Positions 23,465 to 34,900 of a stretch of 64,000 nt of DNA are shown here, piece after piece. The DNA comes from Batillaria attramentaria (lineage: Eukaryota > Mollusca > Gastropoda > Batillariidae). Numbering within the stretch: position 1 is the first letter of the stretch; the number at the start of each line of letters is the position of its first letter. The notes under the pieces are model-generated. The model searched no databases. It worked only from the letters and a program-made list of their open reading frames with translations, and had not been told where the DNA came from. Both the position numbers and the translations under genes were made by a program. The stretch spans positions 1,682,001 to 1,746,000 of the forward strand of contig JACVVK020000088.1 in assembly GCA_018292915.2 (NCBI GenBank), given 5' to 3'.

Positions 23465-24365
23465 GATGTCTTTGAGTCCCCGTGTCATTGGGCCCCCGTG
23501 TCATTGGGCCCCCGTCTCTTTGGGCCCCCATTTTTCAGTTACTATGTAGACGTGTCTCAAGCTAAGAAACTTTTGTGACCCTGGCAGGTATGAAATGTGC
23601 AAGCTCCAGAAAAAAAGTATTTCTGCAAAAAAGGTTTTTCCGCGAAAAAAGTAAAAGCAGTTTTTTCGCGAAAAAGCACCCGTCAGTTATTTCGCGAAAA
23701 AACAGGGCGGTGATTTTATCACACAAAAAATGACGGCGTTTTTTCGCGAAAACCTAACTGAGTTGGCTAGTTTTGGTTTTTTTTTTTTTTTTTTTTTCGC
23801 CCAAAAAACGGACACCAACTTCTGCAGAAAAAGTGCGACAGGTTTTTTTTTTTTTTTTTTTTTCGCGGAAAGATTGAAGCGGTTTTGTCGCGGAAAAAAA
23901 CGTATTTTTCGCGAAAATTTTTGTCTCTTGCGACTGAATTTTGTCTGCTTTCGCGAATCATAGAACTGACCCACGTTTGAACTTCAGGCACGATCACGTG
24001 CAAAAGTCCGAATAAGTCAGTAAAACTATTCTTAGAGCGGCATAGGCTAGATCCCCGATCGCGCACGAGTACCGGCGCCCAGACTGCCTTCTTGATCGTG
24101 CCTGAAGTTCAAACGCGGGTCAGTTCGACTCCTGCTATTTTCTTCCTGTTTTGCATTAATAATGGACCATGCACTCAAAATTCATCCTTCTGGAGCTTGC
24201 ACATTTCATACCTGCCAGGTTCACAAAAGTTTCTTAGCTTGAAAAACGTCTACATGGTAACTGAAAATGGGGGCCCAAAGAGACGGGGGCCCAAAGAGAC
24301 GGGGGCCCAGTGACACGGGGGCCCAATGACACGGGGGCCCAATGACATGGGGGCTCAAAGACATC
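23465..24365. mobile_element. Fold-back element with long nested inverted repeats
   Basis: The left arm, from gatgtctttgag through GGGCCCCC-rich units to gtgcaagctccagaa (23465-23610), is the near-exact inverse of ttctggagcttgcac...aaagacatc at 24190-24365. A second, inner pair is cccacgtttgaacttcaggc (23971 on) and its inverse near 24100. The centre holds TTTTTCGCGAAAAA-like palindromes. There is no transposase. More GGGCCCAATGACAC units continue to about 24510. Confidence 0.7.
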
Positions 24366-24646
24366 ATCCCGTTTTCTTACTAGTGTGGGGGCCCAATGAC
24401 ATAGGGGCCCAATGACACGGGGGCCCAATGACACGGGGACCCAATGACACGGGGGCCCAATGACACGGGGGCCCAGTGACACGGGGGCCCAATGACACGG
24501 GGGCTCAAAGACAAAACCCCCTTGCCGCGAGTCATATACTGCACACTGTGGGATTTGCTCTGCCATTTGATGATCTGCATTTTTTTCCTGAAATAAACTC
24601 ATATCATATCGACCGCTGTGTTTTGCATCCCTGCCTGCATGTACCG

Positions 24647-25044
24647 GGGCGTTCGGTGGTCTAGTGGTTCAGAGACTCTGCCACCAATAGGAGAGGTCAG
24701 GTTCGAGTCCCACTCGGGATAAAAGAATTTTCCTTCTCGTACGTGGCACCGTTCAATCGGGCCGATCGTCGGGGGTTCTCTCTGGGTACTCCGGCTTCCT
24801 CCCCGTCTCCTTTGGAAATGTTCAGCCCAAAAAATTTCAAATAAATGCAAATCTAAATTCCGAAACTTAAACAGCTGAGCTGACCCTTCGCACCAGGTGA
24901 TTGCAATGTGTTCATGTCCAATGTGCGGGAGAATACGTGTGATTCACGTGAGCGTGCGTGCTGGTTTCAGTTCGAGGCGCTTTGGGCCGATTCAAGAAAT
25001 TGGGTAATGCGCCTATACAATACTCAGTTGTTATTATTATATTA
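24647..25044 (+). mobile_element. tRNA-derived SINE, family B, full length with ATT tail
   Basis: The head gtggtctagtggttcagaga and box-B-like aggttcgagtcccactcgg are followed by a body of about 300 bases (gggtactccggcttcctccc, ctgagctgacccttcgcacc, gattcacgtgagcgtgcgtg) and the end gggtaatgcgcctatacaat plus a TTATTATTATATTA tail. Confidence 0.85.
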
Positions 25045-25396
25045 CCGGACCCTCCCTTCCGTCGTAGGCCGTGGGCCGCCCTCGGTTTTCGTGTCATAAA
25101 ATATTTTTGCAATGCAAATGACATTTTCTGGTTTTTATCATCAATAATACACCATAACTAGATAGAAACTGGGAGATCTCAGCTGAAATGTTGCGCACTG
25201 GTTTTTAATCGCGGATGAAAGATAATTAGAAAGAGCTTGTAAGGGAGGTAATCGGATTTTACTGAAGAGGCGCCGATTCATTCACTTGATGAATAAATTA
25301 ATTTTTCGACCAATCAGAAAGAGACTACGCTTGGAAACAAAATGGCTGCCCACGCTTGTACGGGCGACCAACAGTAGTGAAACAGTTTTCTTTCAG

Positions 25397-25569
25397 CGAG
25401 AAAACGATGCAAACAGTCTCGGAATGTCGCGAAAGGTGGTCTTTGTTCGTCTGCACTCAAGGAGACGTCGCTCGTCATTCTTTGGAAGCCTTTAGTGACC
25501 TCAACGTTGACGAGGCAGGGTTTCACAAGAAATGCTACAATCGATTACAGGCATATATCATAGTTCAAG
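25397..25569 (+). CDS. Small unknown gene, upstream exon
   Basis: An acceptor-like gttttctttcag precedes it and a strong donor ttcaag|gtaagt closes it. From the ATG at 25407 it reads MQTVSECRERWSLFVCTQGD, then DEAGFHKKCYNRLQAYIIVQ. The FHKKCY motif is common in mobile-element-derived zinc-binding proteins (inference). It splices in frame to 25939-26294. A short upstream ATG frame (MAAHACTGDQQ) at 25342 could be a uORF or another start. Confidence 0.5.
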
Positions 25570-25938
25570 GTAAGTTTCTGCAACTTTTGTTCGTGGTGCT
25601 TCGGATTAGGTTTGATTTATTAAATTGAATGAGAAGTTCGTGAAAATAGTATGTAATCACAATGATAATATGAGCATTTTTCAGTGATCTTGATAATTAC
25701 GTTGCCGGACCTCATAATATAGACAGGTCTAGACTTCTTTGTAGTCACGGTCAACTTCAACGTAGCACGATGAATAGCGTATATTTAAAAAATAAAAATA
25801 AAAAAAATTGAGAGTTCCACTACTTCCTAGATCAGTACTAATTGAGTTGTTTGGGGAGGGGATCGGGGAGTATTTCGGCTGTGCCAAGCATCCTGCCTAA
25901 GGTCACTATATGCCTGTTGCTGGTACAATATTTTTTAG

Positions 25939-26294
25939 ATGAGGCCAACAAGAGGCAACTTTACCATGGGAGCATGTATCTGAGGGAGCAGGTCATGTCA
26001 GTGACATCACCAGCAGTATGGCCTGCTGACAGCAAGGATCTCACAACGGAGCATGCTATGGAGATGGTTCTTGTGGGCTTGTTCAATTTATTGGTGTGGA
26101 TGTGTGGTACTTCTATTAATGAAGTTTGGCTGGACAAATTTGCTGATGTCAGTGGGACTGTAAAGAGAAAGATTCTTGCCACTGCACAAGACATCTTACA
26201 TGTAGCTAACAGTGCAGATGAAGCTGAGAGCCAGGTGTGTGATGGTGCTTCAGATTGTGACAGTGACACATCAGAGTATGACAGTGATATCTGA
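25939..26294 (+). CDS. Small unknown gene, terminal exon
   Basis: The acceptor is tattttttag. The codon split with the upstream exon becomes GAT, giving DEANKRQLYHGSMYLREQV, ... PAVWPADSKDLTTEHAMEMV ... and an acidic Ser/Asp-rich tail to TGA at 26292. AATAAA at 26690-26695 could end the transcript. I do not recognise the fold. It may be a truncated mobile-element gene or a short host gene. Confidence 0.5.
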
Positions 26295-26737
26295 GGTGAC
26301 AGAAATTACTGGTAAAGCCACAGCATTGGGGGCTAAGGCAACGCCAGTGTAAATTTTGACAGTGACGTCTGATGTATTAACAATTAAAGCCACAATATCT
26401 GAGAGTGTGACAACACCAGTTTAAATTCTCACAGACCAGTCAGATGATGAGACAGGGCATTCAGGTGCTACACCAAGAGACCGTGAAAACAGACCATGCA
26501 GTTTTCTGCCTTGTATTGTAAGTAATTATGAGCATTACTGTTTCGTTATGCTGTTCAACTTTATCGTTTTAAATACTAATGGCACTGTACTCAGTCAGGA
26601 GGTTTTTTTTCAGCTTTATTGCATACTACTGCGTCTCAATCTCCTCATTCCCAATATAATATATTATGATGTTTGTTGCCCATCTTTACAATAAACTTTG
26701 TTGAGTGGTGTCATTTTTTACATCTCAGTATTGGTAA

Positions 26738-27910
26738 GACCAGAGAAATGGTAATTGATTTCAGGGAAAAAAGCCAAGTATGTTGATCCTGTAGATATTA
26801 AGGGGGAGGTATTTCAGAGGGTTGACCTATATATTATATACTTGGGGGTGATTATTGACAGCAGACTGAACTGGAATGCTAACACTGATCATGTGATAAA
26901 GAAATCTCAATCCAGACTGTACTCCTTGAGGAAATTACACTCTTTTGATGCTAGTGAGAAAACTCTGAACATGTTTTACACACATGTATGTATACATGTC
27001 CATTGTACTTTTTGTAGGCAGTGTCCTCTTCTTGGGCTGTGTCTGTTGGGGTAGTCAGATCTCAAAACAGGACAGGGGTAGAGTGGACACAGTTGTAAAG
27101 AAAGCTGAGTCAGTGGTGGGGAAACCCCAGAAGAGGCTTGAAGTGATAATTTATTATAAGAGACTTGAGAAAAAAACATCTCTGTCATGTCCAGTGTCTG
27201 ACAGTGACATCCCCTGTTCAGCCTCATTGAGGGCCAGAGAAGTACATTCAGTGGGAGAATAATTACTCTTGCAAGCCAAACTTAAAGGCATAGGAGATCT
27301 TTCTTGCCTGAAGCTGCTAAAGCGTTTAATTGATGATTAGAACTTAGCTTTGATCAGATAACTGTAGGTCTTAGTCTGTTTTCAGAGCGTGCCGTCCACT
27401 ACCTGTTGCTGCTGTACAGTGTGCTGCTAAAGTGAAATAACCCCTGTTGTGGTTGTGTTCTCAAAGTATTCTAACAGTTTTAGTTCTTTTTATATTATGT
27501 TTGAAATTATGAGGCAAGATGACTAGTGCATTGGAAATCCGAATGTATTTCACCAGGTGATGTATGGCGTGGAGGTGTGGAGTGTACGACTATGGCTGAG
27601 TGTGTGTGCGCATGTGATATGTGGATGAGCAGATAAGTGTGCAAAGCATGGTTGATTTTATGTGGAGATTTTGTTTTTGTGATGGACTAAATTATTTTGA
27701 ATTACAGTTTTCTTCTTCATCATGAAATTCATAACAGTACATATATATATATATATATGTGATGGGTGGACGCGCGTGTGGGTGCATGGCTGATTTCTTC
27801 ATGGAGATTTTGTTATTGTGTCATAATAGTTGTACTGTGTATTATGTGATCAAGAGCTGTACACGATAAATTTTCCTGAGGGGATTAATAAAGTTCTTAT
27901 CTTCTTATTA
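26738..27910 (+). mobile_element. Decayed non-LTR retrotransposon 3' part (RT C-terminus plus 3' UTR)
   Basis: Broken frames read KTREMVIDFREKS, YLGVIIDSRLNWN, KKSQSRLYSLRKLHSFDASE, LFLGCVCWGS and VVKKAESVVG. That is the C-terminal reverse-transcriptase region typical of LINEs with KTKEM.VDFR and KAGSV.G signatures. The 3' end is attaataaagttcttatctt followed by a TTATC-like tail. Frameshifts show it is inactive. Confidence 0.75.
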
Positions 27911-28263
27911 TCTCTCTTATATTTTTCCTACCTGCAAGTAACCTTAACTGCCAGATTTGTTTACTAATCATGTATAGTTTATATTGTCATAGGCAAAAGG
28001 GACAAGACAGATTGTTTTGAATAGAATAGTGCATCATTTGCAGCCACAAAACATCACAGTATTGATACTTCTTATGAAGGGTCATCACAGACTTGTCCCT
28101 CATTTTCTGAAGTAGTGCGCATACTTACGTTTGGGATCTCTTCAGATTTGAAATCAGCGTGAAATTTACATTTAGGGACACTTAAAATTTTGTGATTTGC
28201 ACAAATTTGAAAAAAATAAAATAAAAAACTAGGCCTTTTAGAGGCCTCTGGCCCACGGCCTAT

Positions 28264-28391
28264 CGTAAGTTCGTATCCCGGCTGGAGCCAAATATTTGTG
28301 CTGGCTTTTTCATCGTTGCCCCGTCTTTGATATCACCCGTATGTGGTGGAAAAGGACGTTAAACCCCCAAACCCCCACCCACCCACCCACC
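28264..28391 (+). mobile_element. SINE family A copy, 5' truncated
   Basis: Starts at the box-B region (aagttcgtatcccggctg) and continues through the body to a CACCCACCCACC end. Confidence 0.8.
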
Positions 28392-28768
28392 GGACCCTCC
28401 CTGGGCACCCGGTCACATCAACTATTACTTACGACAAATGTCCTGATTAACCTTGGCTTTGAAAAGTCCATGGGAAAAAAATCGCAATTTACTTGAAATA
28501 TTCAGATCATTAAAAGCCACGTCAAGCCATTAGACGGCATAATTTACAGTGGTCTCGGGTCTAGCGGGGATGGCCAACGTCTTGTGTTATAGTGGCTTGA
28601 AGAGGCTCCTACTGGTGTGCTGTGGCTTGTTCTTTTTAACCCCAATCTTATCATATAGCGGGCAGGGTCCGGGCGGGCAGGGCACGGTGAGTTAAAAGGA
28701 CGTTAGTCCTCTCCTTGATTTCTTTAGTTCTTTAGTCCTGTCCATTAGTACTTTATTTCTTTAGTCCT

Positions 28769-28769
<1 letters not shown>

Positions 28770-28845
<76 letters not shown>

Positions 28846-28971
28846 GTTCTTGTGGTTTTTTGTTGTTGTTGTTGTTGTTTTGTTTTTTTGTCCGGGCGAG
28901 CAGGGCAGGGGGAGTTAAAAGGACGTTATTCCTCTCCTTTATTTCTTTAGTTCTTTAGTCCTTTGTTGTTG

Positions 28972-29003
<32 letters not shown>

Positions 29004-29009
29004 GGTGGT

Positions 29010-29053
<44 letters not shown>

Positions 29054-29235
29054 GTTGTTGTTGTTGTTCTTCTTCTTCTTGTGGGTTTTTTTTGTTGTTT
29101 TTGGTCTTTTTTGGGTTTTTTTTGTTTTTTTTTTGTTTGTTTTTTGTTGTTTTTTGTTTGTTTGTTTGTTGTTTTGTTGTTGTTTTTTTTTTTTTTTTTT
29201 TGGGGGGGGGGGGGGTTTGGGTCGAAGGGTGGGGA
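28770..29235 (+). repeat. Compound (GTT)n, (GT)n, (GGT)n, T/G-run region
   Basis: Duplicated blocks start cctttgttgttgttgttg (28768 and 28960), each followed by (GT)n (28799-28844 and 29012-29051), then T-runs and a G-run. A 28650-28760 segment (gagttaaaaggacgtta) is repeated at 28911. An assembly-error-prone stretch. Confidence 0.85.
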
Positions 29236-29762
29236 GGGGGAGGGGGACAGTAATGGTGTAGTAAGTTTTTACCATTTTCCGACCAAACGTTGTAAGCTGC
29301 ACGAAGCAGACGCGGCAGGAATTGAGGTGAACAGGAAGAAGATCAGGACACGACAGAATAAAGTGCGCCATTTTATGCTAGCAAGATGTCAGTTCACTCA
29401 AAAACCCAAACAAAAACACAAGTTCTAAACATTTGACTGAAGACATAAGAAACTTGATACTTGAATACTTGAAGTCAAAAAATAAATTTGCGAAGTGAAC
29501 TGAATGCGAAACCGACAGTGGCCCATACACCGCTCTGTTCACGTTCTGCAGGTCTGGACAATAGTCCGTCAGTTGTTAATCGAAAACCCTGTTTGTTTTG
29601 TCACCCATAAATGTTAGTTGGTATACTTTGTGTTGCGGTGGTTGAAATCCACAGAGCCATCGGTAATTTGTGTGAACCCCTATCCCCCAGTCCATTTCTT
29701 TTTCCTTGGACGTACCTGGTCACAACTACCTATCTCGCCAAACAATTATCTTATCGATCGGC

Positions 29763-30185
29763 TGGGGTGTAACATCGCTAAATAACAAGACCTACTCGGT
29801 AAGCAAGTGTGAACCTGAAGTTTTTATCAGTGACTCAACCAACTTCTGTATTTAGTCCAGTGTGTAGTACGTACTTACGTATCATGACACTGTGTTTTCT
29901 GGGGGGGGGGGGGGGGGGGGCGTAACATCGATAAATAACATTACCCTGACTCTGTATGACAATCAATTGTGTCGTCAGTACCTGTCTGTCTTCTCTCGGA
30001 TGAAACGTTGGGTTCAGTCTACGCATCTGTGTTCTCCGGGGTGTAACATCGGTAAATAACAATACTCTGTCTGACAGTCCAGTGTGTCAGTCGTCGGTAT
30101 CTGTGTTCTCTGGGGTGTGACATCGGTAAATAACAAGACTTCAGTGTACGTACCACAACCTGACACTGCGTTCTCTGCCAGTAAT
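29763..30185 (+). repeat. Irregular tandem repeat, about four units of 75-155 bases
   Basis: Each unit starts ggtgtaacatcggtaaataa or a close variant (29763, 29921, 30041, 30115) and ends with ctgtgttctctgggg-like sequence; a G-run sits at one junction (29900). Confidence 0.75.
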
Positions 30186-30189
30186 GTTC

Positions 30190-31650
30190 GTCTACGCGTC
30201 TCTGTAATCTGATACGGACACAGGAACACGGGGCAGTGACCACCAGGTATGTCGCTACACTTACCTGTATCCGAATTAGATTACGGGACAAATCAGTCAA
30301 CAAATCAGTCAACGGTAGGAAGCCTAATGAATAAGTCAATATTAGGTGGAATTAAAAACGTCAAGGTTCAGCGGGATAAATACGTCTATTAGGCTAGGAA
30401 AATTGCCGAACAAGGTAGAACAAATTTGATCCTAACTTTTTATTACAGATTTCAGTAGAACACAGGCCCCTAATGCCGTGGTGGTCTCCGTGAATTTTTT
30501 CTCCGTCCGCGTCACCGTTAAAAACGACCGTTTATCTTGCCATTTTCACTATATGAGCCCTATAAATGGGCTTTTGAGGGTGTGCACAAAGTATGCGTGT
30601 TTGCGGGTACAGAAATGCGCAGAACTCCACTCTAAATACGGTTACTGTTAGACAAGACATGCATTGTTGACATACTGAAATTTTACCCCAATCAGAATGA
30701 TGCTTCCTGGAAAATTGCGGCCATCAGTTTGGCCGTTGATTCAAAGGACCGTGTAAAACGGCAGTATTTGATGCTTGTGCACTTATCAGGTCACTGCAGG
30801 TGACATGTATCGCGGAAAACATTTACGAACATTGAACAATTTAGTCAGGAAACGCTTCTTTGGTGTTGTGAAGTTCCCTTGTCACCGCATGTCCAGGTAC
30901 GTATGAAATATGATATCCAAGTGAGCACTTTTTTCGGTAGCGATATTTTGGGGGTGTACTTACTAAAGTAGTTGCTGCGTTGTGAGTAGTGAACGATTTT
31001 TCTCAAAGAGCAGTGCACACTCAAGAATAGTATCCCAGTTGTGTCATATCAAAAGTTCATTGAAATCGCTTTTGTACTTTTGTCACTAACAGCCAACGAA
31101 AGTGCAACCTATTTAATAATGGCTGCTAGTTCAGTACTAGCAAAGTGCAATGGAAATTATGTAGAGCACAACCTGAAGTCTATAGTAGTATGTGTCTGAA
31201 TTCATTTCAAGTGTTATGAGGTATGTTAATCACACGGCAAACATGTTTTCAAGGTCAAGGTCATTGGTTTGTCTGTTTACTCCAAAACATTTTACTTCAT
31301 CGCTCAGAATAAGCATTTTGGTGCTGCTAACTTTTGTCCCCATGGTTTGGTGAGTTCACAACATCCTCTGAAACACTAAAAATCAAGTCCAAAATGCACC
31401 AGTTTACACATATTTTCATGTCTTTGCGTTGTTTTTTTTGTTTTGTTTTTTTTAATCCGGGGAGCATGCCCCTGGACATCACTAGCTCTACACGTCTGCT
31501 TTGCAGATGCATGCGTCTGGCTTTGCCACGTTGTCAGTGATACACTCTTTTCCTCCATTTGCACCATGGATCATTTTAAGCCGTGGATTTGTATCTTTTT
31601 CTTTTTTCCTTTTTTTTCTTTTATTATCTGGAATGCAGTTTCCGGAATAA
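30190..31650. other. No gene recognised
   Basis: Mostly unique DNA, with a local aaggtcaaggtca motif at 31253. The ITPR exons expected before 31761 are not found here. Confidence 0.45.
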
Positions 31651-31760
31651 AATGCACAGATGTGGATTTCAGTAGGCAGATTCAGTATCTGCCAGCACAC
31701 AACATACGGTCCTTCAGAACGGTGTGATGGGACATGTGGTACATGTTTCTTGTGGGGCAG

Positions 31761-31961
31761 GTTGGTGCGGACACAGGTGGAGATGGAAATGGAGATGGAG
31801 AGCACAGACGGTGAGCCTGTGGACCAGATCATCACGGTGGAGGAAGACGAGGAGGTGATGCTCCTGTGGAACAACGGCCAGACTCAGAAGGGCATCCGTG
31901 AGCTGGCCATGGCTGCCGCTGAAAACCTGAAGGAAGATAAAGACGTCCTGCAGTACTACAG
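31761..31961 (+). CDS. itpr: ITPR exon E2
   Basis: The exon follows a tgtggggcag acceptor. It starts with one codon-completing base and ends two bases into a codon. It encodes an acidic stretch ([11 protein letters not shown]) and [10 protein letters not shown], collinear with the ITPR segment before YQLNLFARMCLDRQ. The frame stays open upstream to an ATG at 31660, so an alternative first exon here cannot be excluded. The donor lies in a triplicated 46-base repeat. Confidence 0.9.
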
Positions 31962-34900
31962 GTGAGGGTCAGATGGATGAAGGCATGTGAACCAGTGAGT
32001 AGTACAGGTGAGGGTCAGATGGATGAAGGCATGTGAACCAGTGAGTAGTACAGGTGAGGGTCAGATGGATGAAGGCATGTGAACCAGTGAGTAAAGTTTG
32101 TGCCTGCAGATCCTGAGGCAGGGTTCTAATAATGATAATAATAATTGATAATTATATAGGCGCTTTACCCAATTTCTTGAATTGGCTCAAAGCACCGCAG
32201 ACTGGACCCAACATGCACGCTCATGTCAGTCACAAACATTCTCTCACAAACTGGACATGAACACAACACCAGAGACGTCCGTCTTGATTTTATCTGCATA
32301 CTGGGCTCTTGGCATGGCATGGCAAGTATAGATGCTTTGCACTGGTTTTTTGGCTTTTCGGTTGATTAGTTTTTGAAGTCTTGTTCTGTTGATGTGCATT
32401 GCACGTGCTGATGTGTTTTTTCAGACATCAGCTGAACCTTTTCTCCAACATGTGTCTGGACCGTCAGTATCTGGCCATCAATAGTCTCTCACCTCAGCTG
32501 GACGTTGATCTTATCCTCAAGTAAGTCAGGCATAAGTTATGTCAATTCCATGGTCAGGAATGTTATTATATATAGTGGATTTCTACTCAATAAACATTAC
32601 ATTTTTAGTCATATTGATTAGTGTTTGTTTCTGCCAAATGTACTTAAAAGATTGGCTTTTTTCCCTTTTTCTTTCTTGCTTTTTTTTTTTTTCCTTTCTT
32701 TGTTTCCTCTTTATCTGTGTCACTGTCTGTCGTACCTTTTTTGTTGTTGTTGTTCAGGTTTTTTTTTTTGTTTGGTTGTTTTTTGTAGTTGTTTTTTTTC
32801 TTTGGGGGGTGGGGGTGGGGGCTGTTGTTTTCTTTGTTTGATTGGGTTTTTGGGAGTTGTTTGCTATTTTTTGCAAGTTTACTTTTATGCCTATCAGTCA
32901 AGTTTTCCCTTGTGTTCAATAGATGCATGTCAGACGAGTCACTGCCTGCTGACCTGCGTGCCTCCTTCTGCCGCCTCATGCTGCACATGCACGTGGACCG
33001 GGACCCCCAGGAGCAGGTCAAGCCCGTCAAGTACGCCCGCCTGTGGGCCGAGATTCCCACGGAGATCTGCATTGCAGAGTGAGTTTCAGTTGTGTTACTG
33101 GAGCAGTTGTGTTTGGTACATGCTCAGTGGTGTGCCCTTATACATTTAGTTGTACTGTTCATATAGATAGATTGGCAAGGTAAGTATTTAGTAAGAGTTC
33201 CTTCCCAGAGTGGGCGTGCTGTGGGCCCAATGGTGAGGCTGTTGCAACACAGCTGAGACTCGCTCACTCCACCTCTTGTTTTGTCACGTTTTAAACTTAC
33301 TTATTTTCTTTTGTAAAATTGCCAATACTATTCTATTGTTAATTTTCACTACATAACACTGTTCTTAAGCTTATCTCTTACATGTATTTTTTAGTTGATC
33401 AGCAGGTCAAAAGGTAAATTTCCTTCTTGGCAATAAAATATCTTGCATCTTGTTTGTCCCTCATCTGTTATATACATGTACATATTCATGTAATTTCATT
33501 TTCTCAGGCAAAATAAGTCATTTGCTTGAGGCAGTTCGCAGCATGCTACGTTTACTTCAGTTCCTGTTCTCATGGTGTCACCCGCGTTAACAGGAAAAAT
33601 AACGCTTGCATACTGAAGTGTGTGTTCTGTGTCGACAGCTATGAGTCCCACATCAGCAAAGCCCCAGAGAAAGAGAAGGTGAAGAAGAAGTTTGCCCAGA
33701 CTATGGCCTTTGTGGAGGATTACCTGTGTAACATTGTCAGTAAAGCCTGGGCAAAGAAGGAACAGAACACCATGACATACCAGGTTGGCAGAAGTTAACT
33801 CTTTGACGACGGAGCGCAATTTCTGACACACGATTTCCTATAGGAATTGCGCTCCGTCGTCAAAGAGTTAAAACATTGTTTACCCATGAGTGTAAGAATG
33901 AACGTCCATGTAAAAACCCTTCGTTGTCTGGGGAGCCGGGGTGGTCGAATGGTAGAGTGTTGGACTTCTAATGCTCGGGTCGTGAGTTCGACCCCGGCTG
34001 GGGCCAAATATTTGTGCTGGCTTTTTCATCGTTGCCCCGTCTTTGATATCACCCTATGTGGTGGAAAAGGACGTTAAACCCCCAAACACCCACCCACCCA
34101 CCCTGTCTTGCCAGTATTGTTGATGTTCTATTCTTACTGAGCACTAGCAGTTCTAAAACAGTGTTTCCATGTAAGGAGTGAACGAAAAATAAGAGGAATA
34201 TCCAGTTTCAGTTTTTGTAAACAGCCAATTTTACAACAGGGGGAACTCTTTTGGTTTGAAACAGTGGCTACCCATTCAGAAGCAGGTAAGAGTTTTCTTC
34301 AAACTGATGCTGTCGCCCAAAAGAAGGCTCAGAGAGGAAATGAAACCCTGTGTGCTGTGAAGACAGATGGTCTCTCAAAGGGTTGGTCATCCAAAAGAGG
34401 TTCTTACTGTTCTCTCCGGGTACTCCGGCTTCCTCCCCCTCTGCTTTGGAAATGTTCAGTCCACCAAATTTGAAAAATAAATGCAATTCTAAATTCCGAA
34501 ATTTACGTAGCTGAGCTGACCCTTCGCACCACGTGATTGTAATGTGTTTATGTCTAGCGTGCGAGAGAATGTGTGTGATTCACGTGAGCGTGCGTGTTGG
34601 GTTCAGTTCGCAGCGCTTTGAGCCGATTCATGAAAATTGGGTAAAGCGCCTATTCAATACTTATTATTATTATTATTTATGACATTTTATTTAGCGGAAG
34701 GTGCCAAACAGCAAACAGAAAAGTTTGGGCGCAAAGCTTTCAGCTTACAGTTACGAATATCGTGACTTGCAGGTGGTGAATCTGGCCCGACAGCTGATCT
34801 ACTTCGGCTTCTACACCTTCAGCGACCTGCTGCGCCTGACCAAGACCTTGCTGAGTATCTTAGACTGTGTACCAGAGACCAACAACACTCCTCTCCCACA

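Noticed and set aside
24234..24602. Repeat protein on the - strand with GPPCHWAPVSL-type units
   Set aside because: Derived from the GGGCCCAATGACAC tandem units of the fold-back element.
24647..24720. tRNA gene
   Set aside because: Box A- and box B-like words are present, but the cloverleaf is degraded and the sequence continues into a SINE body; the same holds for 33930, 36759, 37321 and 1700-1800.
32644..33072. 142-codon Lys/Asn-rich - strand frame
   Set aside because: Shadow of a T/G-rich intron and of ITPR exon E4 on the opposite strand.
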